Shown here one piece after another: positions 52,157 to 58,770 of a stretch of 64,000 bases of DNA. Origin of the DNA: Anaerolineales bacterium (lineage in GTDB: Bacteria; Chloroflexota; Anaerolineae; Anaerolineales; Villigracilaceae); contig JABARH010000007.1 of NCBI GenBank assembly GCA_019187665.1, forward strand, positions 1-64,000, given 5' to 3'. The notes below the pieces were generated by a model, which had not been told where the DNA came from, ran no database searches, and saw only the letters and a list, made by a program, of their open reading frames with translations. Position numbers and translations under genes: made by a program. Position 1 is the stretch's first letter. Each line of letters starts with the position of its first letter.

Positions 52157-54120
52157 CAGGGAGTCAGGCAGGATTCGCCGTAGTCGAATGTCTCGATGGC
52201 GTAGAGGTCGGTGGCGGTTGTCGGGTCGGGCTCGAAATTGCAGAGGTCGAAGCGCGACGCGGCAATCTCGATGCGGTTGTAGAGCGGGATGGCGGGCAGG
52301 TCATTTGCGAAAATGGTCTGCGTTTCGCGATAGGATGTGAGATACGCCTGCTCATCGGGCATGGATTGGAGAGCGGTCTTACAGGCGGAATCGAAAGCCG
52401 CGCTTTTGTAGCCGATCACATTGGCGCCGACCCAGTTGTTGGCCGGGCCGGGGATCTCGGCAACACTGAGCCATTGACAGGGAGGCAGGAGCGTTGTGGA
52501 TGCCATGCTGAACGCGGCCAGTTCAAAATTGCGCCCGAAGATGAGGCCCGGCGGGCCTTCGGCATAGAACTCGGCCTGCGAGAGATGAATCACATCCACG
52601 CCGATCTGGCAGGAACGCAGCCCCTCGGCGAGAATGTCCGCCACCTGCCTGCGCTGCGTGGCGGAGGAGGAGACGTATTGAAGGATCAATTTTGTGCGCG
52701 GCTGGACGCGGTCCACGCCGACGGCCTCGCGCGGCGTTTCGGGGTTTCGATCGTAATCAATCCAGCCAAGACTGTCGAGGATGCGTTGTCCCTCCAGCGG
52801 GTCGTACGCATATGTTTTCAACCCGGAGGCGTAGATCGGGTTTTGCGAGGAGAGATAGGCGTTTGGCACCGGCACAAGTCCGAAGAAGACCGAATCCACC
52901 ACCTTTTGCCGGTCGATGCAATAGGCGATAGCCTGCCGCAGGCGTACGTCGCCGAAAAAGTCGGGGCGGTCGTGCTGGACGACCGGGTTGTAGCCGTCGT
53001 CATAGGAGGCGGGTGTGATCCCGAAGGCCAGCCATTCCATGGTGGGTATCTCGCCGAAATACGCCTTCACTTGTCCGTTGCGGTCGAGTTCTTTCAGCAG
53101 ACTCACCTGCGTGTCGAGGCGCACGCTCGAGTCGATCAGATCGCAGCGTCCCTCGATCAGGGCGCTCATGGCCGACTCAGCGTCGGGCGTGACGCGGAAG
53201 AGCAGTTCGTCGAATTTCGGCAGCCCTTCTTCGGCGCGATAGTAGTATGGGTTTTTCTTAAGGCGGATCGCGCCGGACTCCCAGGCCTCGACCACATAGG
53301 CGCCGTAGCCCATCGGCGCCCGGTTCGAGACATCCATGACCAGCAGGTCTTTGGCGGCGAACTGTCCCCACACCTTTTGCGGCAGGGGCATCCAGACGTT
53401 CGTGAAATAGGTTGGGTCCACGAACCCCGGCAGGCCGAACCACTGGGTCGTCAATTCGTCGGCGGATTCGTAGGATTTTGTGCGCTCGTGAATGTATTTC
53501 GAGCCGGGCGTATCGGCCTGCCCGGCCAGGGTGAAGGCGTAGACCGAATCATCCGCGACAACCGGCGTTCCGTCGGACCATTTCAATCCCTCCGCGAACT
53601 TGAACTGCACGAACATCTGGTCCATGGTGATCGTGGAGACGCCATCGTAGGTGATGACACAGGTATCGTCGCGGCACCCGGCCGGGCGGACGCGCGTCCC
53701 CGCTCCCAGCAGGGTCTTTTCTCCGGCGGCATTGATCACTGTATCACCGGCGCGCACCGAGAGCGGGTTCACCTGCGCGTCGTCGGCCTGCAGGCTCGGA
53801 ATTTTTTGCAGGATGCCCGGCTTGTAACCGTATTTCACCGTATCAAAGGGCGCGTCGTAGATGGCGGCCAGCACACTGCGCGCTGCGGCATTTGGCTGCC
53901 CAAGCGGGTATAACGTATCTGGCTCGTCGCCGATGCAAACGCTCAAGACGCGCGTCGGCAGGGCGGTGGGCGTGAAGGCGGGCGTCAATGTGGCGAGTGT
54001 AAACGGCAACGTGGGCTGAACGGGCGTTTCCTCTGCGCCGCTGGCAGGCAGCCAGAGGCACGCCATCATCGTGACGGCAACAATCAATATCACAGATAGG
54101 ATGCGGGAACGAGTGTGCAT
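52156..54120 (-). CDS. Peptide-type substrate-binding protein
   Basis: 654-residue SBP_bac_5-family protein. Signal peptide MHTRSRILSVILIVAVTMMA with a cysteine in MMACLWLPASG, so it is probably a lipoprotein. Family segments: FKFAEGLKWSDGTPVVADDS, GYGAYVVEAWESGAIRLKKN, VRLRQAIAYCIDRQKVVDSV and LPAIPLYNRIEIAASRFDLC. Two tandem binding proteins of the same family but low mutual similarity suggest different ligands or a heteromeric system. Confidence 0.9.
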   Translation of the reverse strand: MHTRSRILSVILIVAVTMMACLWLPASGAEETPVQPTLPFTLATLTPAFTPTALPTRVLSVCIGDEPDTLYPLGQPNAAARSVLAAIYDAPFDTVKYGYKPGILQKIPSLQADDAQVNPLSVRAGDTVINAAGEKTLLGAGTRVRPAGCRDDTCVITYDGVSTITMDQMFVQFKFAEGLKWSDGTPVVADDSVYAFTLAGQADTPGSKYIHERTKSYESADELTTQWFGLPGFVDPTYFTNVWMPLPQKVWGQFAAKDLLVMDVSNRAPMGYGAYVVEAWESGAIRLKKNPYYYRAEEGLPKFDELLFRVTPDAESAMSALIEGRCDLIDSSVRLDTQVSLLKELDRNGQVKAYFGEIPTMEWLAFGITPASYDDGYNPVVQHDRPDFFGDVRLRQAIAYCIDRQKVVDSVFFGLVPVPNAYLSSQNPIYASGLKTYAYDPLEGQRILDSLGWIDYDRNPETPREAVGVDRVQPRTKLILQYVSSSATQRRQVADILAEGLRSCQIGVDVIHLSQAEFYAEGPPGLIFGRNFELAAFSMASTTLLPPCQWLSVAEIPGPANNWVGANVIGYKSAAFDSACKTALQSMPDEQAYLTSYRETQTIFANDLPAIPLYNRIEIAASRFDLCNFEPDPTTATDLYAIETFDYGESCLTP

Positions 54121-54132
54121 GGAAATTCCTTG

Positions 54133-54810
54133 TCAATTCAGGATTCGTTTTCTACGGAACAAAAAGAACAGACCGACGAGAACCACAACGATCAACGCGC
54201 TCCAGCCCATCGCATCCCTCGCGGACGGGGCAGCGGGTGAGGCCGTCGCGGCCCCGCGCTGGATTTTAACCCGGCTTGCGTTTTGCGGGCCAAGTTCATC
54301 CGCTCCGCTCCATAAACCGTTTGCGCGCAGCACAAAGGCGGTCACTTTCCAGGAATCCTCATCGGTGAGACTGCCCGGCTTCCAATATGGCATGGCGGAG
54401 CGGATGTAGGATTGCAGTTGCGCCGCGTCGCCAAATTTGGCGAGGGAGGTCTCTCCCACCACGCCAGGGATGGCTGTGGGGATGGCGAATCCGCTCTCGT
54501 ACGGATTCTTGCCGTGACAGCCGCTCTCCCAGCAATATTGCTCTTCGGGCGGATACGCCGCGCGGAATTCGTCGGTGAGTCCCTGCCCGCGGTCGCCGTG
54601 GCAGGGCAGGCACGAGAGCCAGTACACTTGCGCGCCCAGGTCGGCTTGCGAGGGCGCGGCGGGCAGGGTCGGTTCGGCGAGGCGGTCCGGCGTGGGCGTG
54701 AGCGATTGCGCGAGGCTCGCGCCCGCTCCCCCGTCGAAAAAAAGAAACGAGAGGAGAATCGCAAATCCGCAGGCCAGCAGGAACGGCGCGGGGGAGAATC
54801 CTTTTTTCAT
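54133..54810 (-). CDS. Membrane-anchored cytochrome c-like protein
   Basis: 225 residues. N-terminal signal/anchor (FLLACGFAILLSFLFFDGGA), then a single c-type heme motif CLPCHGDRGQGL near residue 66, a second cysteine pair in YCWESGCHGKNP (C-x5-CH, perhaps a second heme site or disulfide), GDAAQLQSYIRSAMPYWKPG with the likely axial methionine, and a C-terminal membrane helix (MGWSALIVVVLVGLFFLFRR). Electron transfer outside the membrane is the general role. First gene of the binding-protein operon. Confidence 0.82.
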   Translation of the reverse strand: MKKGFSPAPFLLACGFAILLSFLFFDGGAGASLAQSLTPTPDRLAEPTLPAAPSQADLGAQVYWLSCLPCHGDRGQGLTDEFRAAYPPEEQYCWESGCHGKNPYESGFAIPTAIPGVVGETSLAKFGDAAQLQSYIRSAMPYWKPGSLTDEDSWKVTAFVLRANGLWSGADELGPQNASRVKIQRGAATASPAAPSARDAMGWSALIVVVLVGLFFLFRRKRILN

Positions 54811-54888
54811 CCAATCACCTTAAGTTGCCCGATTCTAACATGCCGCCGCGCCGTCGTTTTGGAAACCTTACAGATCAATGAGAACCGG

Positions 54889-55033
54889 TATGGTTTTCTC
54901 AAAGTCGCTTGACAGATTGGCCGATTTGGAACGCGAATAGCGCGAATGGGCGAATTTTCTGGGGCTTCATTCGGAGCATTGGCAAATTCGCGGCATTCGC
55001 GTTGAGAAAATTCCGACTTTGGTAAAGCCATAT
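54889..55033. mobile_element. MITE-like inverted-array element with flanking duplication
   Basis: Ends TATGGTTTTCTCAAAGTCG (from 54889) and CGACTTTGGTAAAGCCATAT (55014-55033) are imperfect inverted repeats. Inside, ACGCGAATAGCGCGAATGGG (left, 54931) faces AAATTCGCGGCATTCGCGTT (right, ends 55003): oppositely oriented 9-base units. ATGAGAACCGG precedes the element (54878-54888) and recurs at 55032-55042, a 9-11 base direct duplication. Confidence 0.8.
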
Positions 55034-55043
55034 GAGAACCGGA

Positions 55044-55248
55044 GTGTGCACGCAAAGGTTGTCAGTCTTGTAAAAGGCCCTCACCCCCCGGCCCCTCTCC
55101 CCCAATGCGGGAGAGGGGAGAACAGTTTCCAAGTAAACGACTTTTCTCCCCCTTCTCTCTCCCATGCTTTTGGGAGAGAGAAGGGGGCCGGGGGGGTTGA
55201 GTGAGGGCCAAGACCGCGCAGGCTACCTGACATGGTTTGCGTGCACAC
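55044..55248. mobile_element. Nested palindromic MITE-like element with 8-base duplication
   Basis: Outer inverted repeats start GTGTGCACGCAAA (55044) and end TTTGCGTGCACAC (55248), exactly bracketed by GAACCGGA (55036-55043 and 55249-55256). Nested inside is a second palindrome: GGCCCTCACCCCCCGGCCCC (55076) facing a GGGGCCGGGGGGG...GTGAGGGCC arm ending at 55209, with GGGAGAGGGG and GGGAGAGAGAAGG arms between. No coding capacity. Confidence 0.85.
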
Positions 55249-55264
55249 GAACCGGAATCGCGTA

Positions 55265-55293
55265 TTGACATTCAACTTGAAGTATGTGATACT
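55265..55293 (+). promoter_or_regulatory. Promoter of the small transcription unit
   Basis: A perfect -35 box TTGACA (55265-55270), a 17-base spacer and GATACT (55288-55293; four of six match TATAAT). Transcription would begin near 55300, just upstream of the small ORF and its terminator. Confidence 0.65.
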
Positions 55294-55362
55294 GCCGGCA
55301 TCGTTGAGGCGGGAATCACAACTGAATAGCCATCCTTATGAAAGGAGGAGGTGATGTCTAAC

Positions 55363-55410
55363 ATGGATAGTAGTATGCAACCCAGCGCTGTGGCATCCCT
55401 CCTCAAGTAA
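55363..55410 (+). CDS. 15-residue peptide MDSSMQPSAVASLLK
   Basis: Small ORF within the candidate RNA. ATG 55363 lies 7 bases after AGGAGGTGAT; an in-frame ATG at 55354 would add three residues but is too close to that site. The stop is TAA at 55408. The peptide has no run of a single amino acid that would suggest a classic attenuator. The ORF's 3' half forms one arm of the long stem, so translation should change RNA folding. Confidence 0.5.
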   Translation: MDSSMQPSAVASLLK

Positions 55411-55453
55411 GTCGGCAGGAAGTGCACCTGCACCTCCGGGACGCCACAGCGCA

Positions 55454-55490
55454 AACAGAACGCCATCCGCAAGGGTGGCGTTCTGTTTTT
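55454..55490 (+). terminator. Strong intrinsic terminator
   Basis: ACAGAACGCCATCC (55455-55468), GCAA loop, GGGTGGCGTTCTGT (55473-55486): 14 pairs with one wobble, followed by TTTT. Confidence 0.95.
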
Positions 55491-55559
55491 AATCGTTGTC
55501 ATTCAGGGCTGGCATGCGCGAGCGGTTCGAGCGAGGATGTACTGCGATATAATCTTCAC

Positions 55560-56384
55560 ATGCGATCCCCTTTCATTCAAAAAATTTCACGCTGGCTTGT
55601 GCCGTTGGCGGCGCTGGCGGCGTTCGCGGCGTGGATGTACATTGCGCCGCCCGGCATGCTGGGCAAACTGGACGCGCTCGGCTACGCGGTCTGCCACCGT
55701 ATCGGCGAACGGTCATTCCATATCGGCGAGCGGCAACTGCCATTATGCGCGCGCTGTTCCGGCACCTTCAGCGCGGCCGCCATCGCATTGACGTTCTTCG
55801 CAGTCACGGCGCGCAAACGCGGCGGCATGCCCATAAAAAAATTCCACTGGCTCTTCCTTTTATTTTTTCTGGCCTTCGGCGTGGACGGGACGAACTCCTA
55901 CATTTATCTGCTCAAACAAACCACCGGAATGCTTCAGCAAATTCCGACGTTGTATATCCCCAACAGCACATTGCGACTTTTTACCGGCAGCGGCATGGGG
56001 ATGACGATGGCGGCTTTCATTTTTCCCGCCTTCAACCAAACGGTCTGGCGCGACCTCGATGCGGCTCCCGTCCTGGACAGTTGGAAACGCCTGCTGAGTC
56101 TGCTCGGCATCCTGCTGATGGTTGACCTGCTCATCCTGGGCGAGTCGCCGCTTGTTTTATATCCACTCGCGTTCGTCAGTTCCTTCGGCGTGCTGGCATT
56201 GCTGACGCTCATCTTCGGGATCGTGTGGTTGATGATCATGCGGCAGGACAACACCTTCACCTCCCCGCGCCAGTTGTGGCTGACGGCGCTGGCGGGCTTC
56301 ACCCTGGCGATGTTGATGATCCTCAGCATTGACCTGTTCCGCTATAATTTAACCGGCACCTGGGGCGGCTTTCCGCTCGGGTAA
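55560..56384 (+). CDS. DUF2085 membrane protein
   Basis: 274-residue membrane protein with about seven hydrophobic segments. The DUF2085 hallmark is YAVCHRIGERSFHIGERQLP followed by LCARCSGTF: a histidine and three cysteines next to the membrane, which could bind metal. No function is known for the family. The frame opens at 55422, but ATG 55560 avoids the upstream terminator and starts MRSPFIQKISRWLVPLAALA. TATAAT at 55548 may be its -10 box. Confidence 0.85.
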   Translation: MRSPFIQKISRWLVPLAALAAFAAWMYIAPPGMLGKLDALGYAVCHRIGERSFHIGERQLPLCARCSGTFSAAAIALTFFAVTARKRGGMPIKKFHWLFLLFFLAFGVDGTNSYIYLLKQTTGMLQQIPTLYIPNSTLRLFTGSGMGMTMAAFIFPAFNQTVWRDLDAAPVLDSWKRLLSLLGILLMVDLLILGESPLVLYPLAFVSSFGVLALLTLIFGIVWLMIMRQDNTFTSPRQLWLTALAGFTLAMLMILSIDLFRYNLTGTWGGFPLG

Positions 56385-56402
56385 TGCAAAATTAATTTTG
56401 CA
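56385..56402. repeat. TGCAAAATTAATTTTGCA palindrome
   Basis: Perfect 18-base palindrome directly after the DUF2085 stop codon, related to the hairpins at 25237 and 28199. Confidence 0.8.
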
Positions 56403-56417
56403 GTACAAGGAGATTTC

Positions 56418-56978
56418 ATGGAACTTCTCACCAGCATCTTTTCCGCATTCGGTCTATCCGCCAGCGCCGGGTTGAACGCCTACATCCCATTGCTGGTGAT
56501 CGGGGTGATGGACCATTACACCGACTGGCTCAACCTGCAAAAACCCTGGGATACATTATCCAATCCCTGGATTTTGATCCTGCTCGGCATTCTGCTGATC
56601 GTCGAAATTCTGGCCGATAAAATCCCGGCCGTGAATCATCTCAACGATGCCATCCAGACCTTCGTGCGTCCCGCCGCGGGCGCGGTGGCATTCGCCGCCA
56701 GTACAAACGTGGTCAGCGACGTTCACCCGGTGCTTGCGCTGGCATGCGGACTGCTCGTGGCGGGGACAGTGCATGTGGGCAAAGCCGCGGTGGTGAGACC
56801 GATCGTGACAGCCACAACCGGCGGGACCGCCAACGTGGCGGTCAGCGCGGCGGAGGATGTGACCTCGACAGTTGTATCGGTGCTTGCCATCCTCGTCCCG
56901 CTGGTGATCGGCATCCTGTTGTTGATCGGGCTTGCCTTCCTCATCTCATGGTGGTGGAATCGCCCGGCAAAAACGTGA
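56418..56978 (+). CDS. DUF4126 membrane protein
   Basis: 186-residue membrane protein of the DUF4126 family. It starts ELLTSIFSAFGLSASAGLNA followed by YIPLLVIGVM, has VEILADKIPAVNHLNDAIQT in the middle loop and ends with two hydrophobic helices (VVSVLAILVPLVIGILLLIG). Glycine/alanine-rich helices are typical of the family; role unknown. AAGGAG precedes the ATG. Co-directional with the DUF2085 and 56-residue genes. Confidence 0.88.
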   Translation: MELLTSIFSAFGLSASAGLNAYIPLLVIGVMDHYTDWLNLQKPWDTLSNPWILILLGILLIVEILADKIPAVNHLNDAIQTFVRPAAGAVAFAASTNVVSDVHPVLALACGLLVAGTVHVGKAAVVRPIVTATTGGTANVAVSAAEDVTSTVVSVLAILVPLVIGILLLIGLAFLISWWWNRPAKT

Positions 56979-57015
56979 GACTTCGCGGTACAATCAATAA
57001 AAAGGAGAAGAGATC

Positions 57016-57186
57016 ATGACCGAACCTTATGGAACTCCCATGCCCGAAGCGCCGAAGAAGAACAATACCATGTTGATTGTCGGCATTGCCGCCATTGTCA
57101 TCTGTTGTTGTTGCGTGGTCGGACTCGGCATCGCCTGGCAGTTTGGCGATCAGATCATCCACGCGCTTGGAATTGACCTGTACTAA
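57016..57186 (+). CDS. 56-residue single-span membrane protein
   Basis: Short ORF starting MTEPYGTPMPEAPKKNNT followed by one membrane helix (LIVGIAAIVICCCCVVGLG) with four consecutive cysteines and a short tail ending IDLY. AAAGGAGAAGAGATC precedes the ATG. Tail-anchored or N-in orientation is likely from the lysines before the helix. A perfect terminator follows the stop at once. The cysteine run could be acylated or bind metal; no family recognised. Confidence 0.75.
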   Translation: MTEPYGTPMPEAPKKNNTMLIVGIAAIVICCCCVVGLGIAWQFGDQIIHALGIDLY

Positions 57187-57187
57187 A

Positions 57188-57226
57188 ATCAAAAAGACCT
57201 CCGCCGCGGCGGAGGTCTTTTTGATT
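57188..57226. terminator. Bidirectional terminator
   Basis: AAAAAGACCTCCGCCGCG and CGGCGGAGGTCTTTTT form a perfect palindrome with A-run and T-run on opposite sides, right after the 56-residue ORF. Confidence 0.95.
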
Positions 57227-57235
57227 CACAGTGCG

Positions 57236-57298
57236 ATGTCAGGCTGAAAGCCTGACCTACGAGCCTGACCTACAAGCCTGACCTGCGAGCCTGCCTGC
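57236..57298. repeat. 13-base tandem repeat GCCTGACCTACRA
   Basis: CAGGCTGAAAGCCTGA is followed by GCCTGACCTACGA, GCCTGACCTACAA, GCCTGACCTGCGA and GCCTGCCTGC. The array overlaps the last codons and stop of the DUF402 gene. Confidence 0.88.
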
Positions 57299-57740
57299 TT
57301 TGGAAGAATGCCTGCAATTCTTCGAGCGCCTGGCGCGCAAAGAGGCGCGTCCCCTCATCCAATTCCGCCGCGAGAAATTCATCCTCGTCCAACACCGTCT
57401 GCGTTCCATCGGCGGAGACCCACAAGTCCAGATACAAGTCCGCGTATTCCACGCGCCCCTCCGAAAAACGCGCGGGGAGCGCAATGTTGCAGTAGTAGCC
57501 CTTCAACGAATGATCGTCGCGGTCGTAAATTTCATAAATATTAAATCCGCGATCCGCGTAATAGGTTTCCACGAAACGGTCGCCGCGCTTGAGAATTGTG
57601 TCCATGAAGGGCGCGTCGTCGCGGTCAAAGAAGGCTTCCAGGATCAACGAGTTGGCGTCGCGCGCAATGACTTCGCCCTCGTAGCGCCATTTCAACTCAC
57701 CTTGCGGACTCAATTTATCCACGATGATTTTTTCACGCAT
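57270..57740 (-). CDS. DUF402-domain protein
   Basis: 156 residues from ATG 57740. DUF402 pattern: KWRYEGEVIARDANSLILEA, GDRFVETYYADRGFNIYEIY, KGYYCNIALPARFSEGRVEY, ADLYLDLWVSADGTQTVLDE. DUF402 proteins include nucleoside-phosphatase and RNA-binding members; function here is not known. The start overlaps the end of the thiamine ABC ATPase gene by 8 bases, so it is the last gene of that operon. Its final residues come from a 13-base tandem repeat. Confidence 0.85.
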   Translation of the reverse strand: MREKIIVDKLSPQGELKWRYEGEVIARDANSLILEAFFDRDDAPFMDTILKRGDRFVETYYADRGFNIYEIYDRDDHSLKGYYCNIALPARFSEGRVEYADLYLDLWVSADGTQTVLDEDEFLAAELDEGTRLFARQALEELQAFFQSRQARRSGL

Positions 57741-58770
57741 CGCCAAGACACTCCATTGCAAACAAGACTGAAATTTCCGCACCGATTTTTGGCGCGCGTT
57801 CCAACTCGATCATCAGCCCGCCTCGCAATGTGACCCGGAACTGGTCGCGGTTGAAGGCGACATCTTCCACGGCCGCCTTCAACTTCATCCCTGTGTCCGA
57901 CGCGCGCAACAACAACGAGACATGTTCGCCAACCGCATGTCTGTGCTTGCATTGCATTTTCAAAACGCCCAGGTTGGTCTCCACCTGATACCTGACCCCC
58001 GATACGTTTGACACCTTCCCCTCGACAACATTCCCCACTCCTAAAAATCGCGCCGCCCACGCGGACCTCGGATCGTTCCACACCTCAGCGGGCGCGCCCT
58101 CGCGCAGGATGACGCCCTCGCGCAGGAGCAAAATGCGGTCCGCGATGGCGAAGGCTTCTTCCTGATCATGAGTCACATAAATGGCGGGAATATTTGTGCG
58201 GTGCAAAATCGCGCGCAATTCTTTGAGCAGATCATCTTTCATTGTGCGGTCCAACGCTCCAAGCGGCTCATCGAACATCAACAGTCGCGGATGCGGCGCG
58301 AGGGCGCGCGCCAATGCCACGCGCTGTTGCTCGCCGCCGGAGAGATCGGTCACGCGGCGCGCTTCGAATCCGCGCAGGTTAACGATGTCCAGCATTTCTT
58401 TCACGAGAGTTTTTTCATCCGCATAGGCGACGTTCTCTAACGTCGCTAGAGAGCGACGATTACGCGATCTCATTCGCAGACCGAATGCAACGTTATCGAA
58501 CACACTCAGATGCGGGAATAAAGCGTAATCCTGGAAGACCAGCCCAAAGTCACGCAGGTGAGGCGGGACGGCGGCGAGGTCCACTCCGCCCCAGCAGACC
58601 TGTCCCGCGTCGGGGGCTTCGAGTCCGGCGATGATTCGCAGAAGCGTGGACTTCCCGCTCCCCGAAGCGCCGAGCAGGCAGACCGTCTCGCCCGCCGCGA
58701 CGGTGAAGGAAATGTCTGTGAGGAGGGGATTCGATTCGTAGGATTTGGAGATGTTTTTTAATGCGAGCAT
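57733..58770 (-). CDS. ABC transporter ATPase of the thiamine uptake operon
   Basis: 345-residue ATPase of the FbpC/PotA/ThiQ group. Walker [22 protein letters not shown] loop [20 protein letters not shown], signature [18 protein letters not shown], Walker [17 protein letters not shown] and a C-terminal TOBE-type domain, longer than enteric ThiQ. Between FGLRMR and the helical domain, about 15 extra residues ([17 protein letters not shown]) are encoded by an inserted hairpin repeat. The start shares 1 base with the permease stop. Thiamine as substrate follows from the TPP riboswitch and thiN at the operon head. Confidence 0.9.
   Translation of the reverse strand: MLALKNISKSYESNPLLTDISFTVAAGETVCLLGASGSGKSTLLRIIAGLEAPDAGQVCWGGVDLAAVPPHLRDFGLVFQDYALFPHLSVFDNVAFGLRMRSRNRRSLATLENVAYADEKTLVKEMLDIVNLRGFEARRVTDLSGGEQQRVALARALAPHPRLLMFDEPLGALDRTMKDDLLKELRAILHRTNIPAIYVTHDQEEAFAIADRILLLREGVILREGAPAEVWNDPRSAWAARFLGVGNVVEGKVSNVSGVRYQVETNLGVLKMQCKHRHAVGEHVSLLLRASDTGMKLKAAVEDVAFNRDQFRVTLRGGLMIELERAPKIGAEISVLFAMECLGDA
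58428..58458. repeat. TCTCTA/AGAG hairpin repeat inside the ABC ATPase gene
   Basis: CGACGT-TCTCTA-ACGTCG (58428-58445) and CGTCGCT-AGAG-AGCGACG (58441-58458) overlap as alternative hairpins. They belong to the family at 42015-42204 and are read in frame. Confidence 0.88.

Larger units (their letters stand above)
55300..55490 (+). ncRNA. Candidate 190-base small RNA with leader peptide
   Basis: Bounded by a sigma70-type promoter at 55265-55293 and a strong terminator ending at 55490. It holds a near-perfect Shine-Dalgarno (AGGAGGTGAT, 55346-55355), a 15-codon ORF, and a long stem pairing GCGCTGTGGCATCCC (55385-55399) with GGGACGCCACAGCGC (55438-55452), 14 of 15 positions. CCTCCTC (55398-55404) and CACCTCC (55431-55437) can each pair with the Shine-Dalgarno, which would allow on/off structures. 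No known RNA family recognised. Confidence 0.6.

Noticed and set aside
52003-53913. 636-codon plus-strand open frame
   Set aside because: Antisense to the binding-protein gene, which has a signal peptide and family motifs; no recognisable domain in the plus frame.
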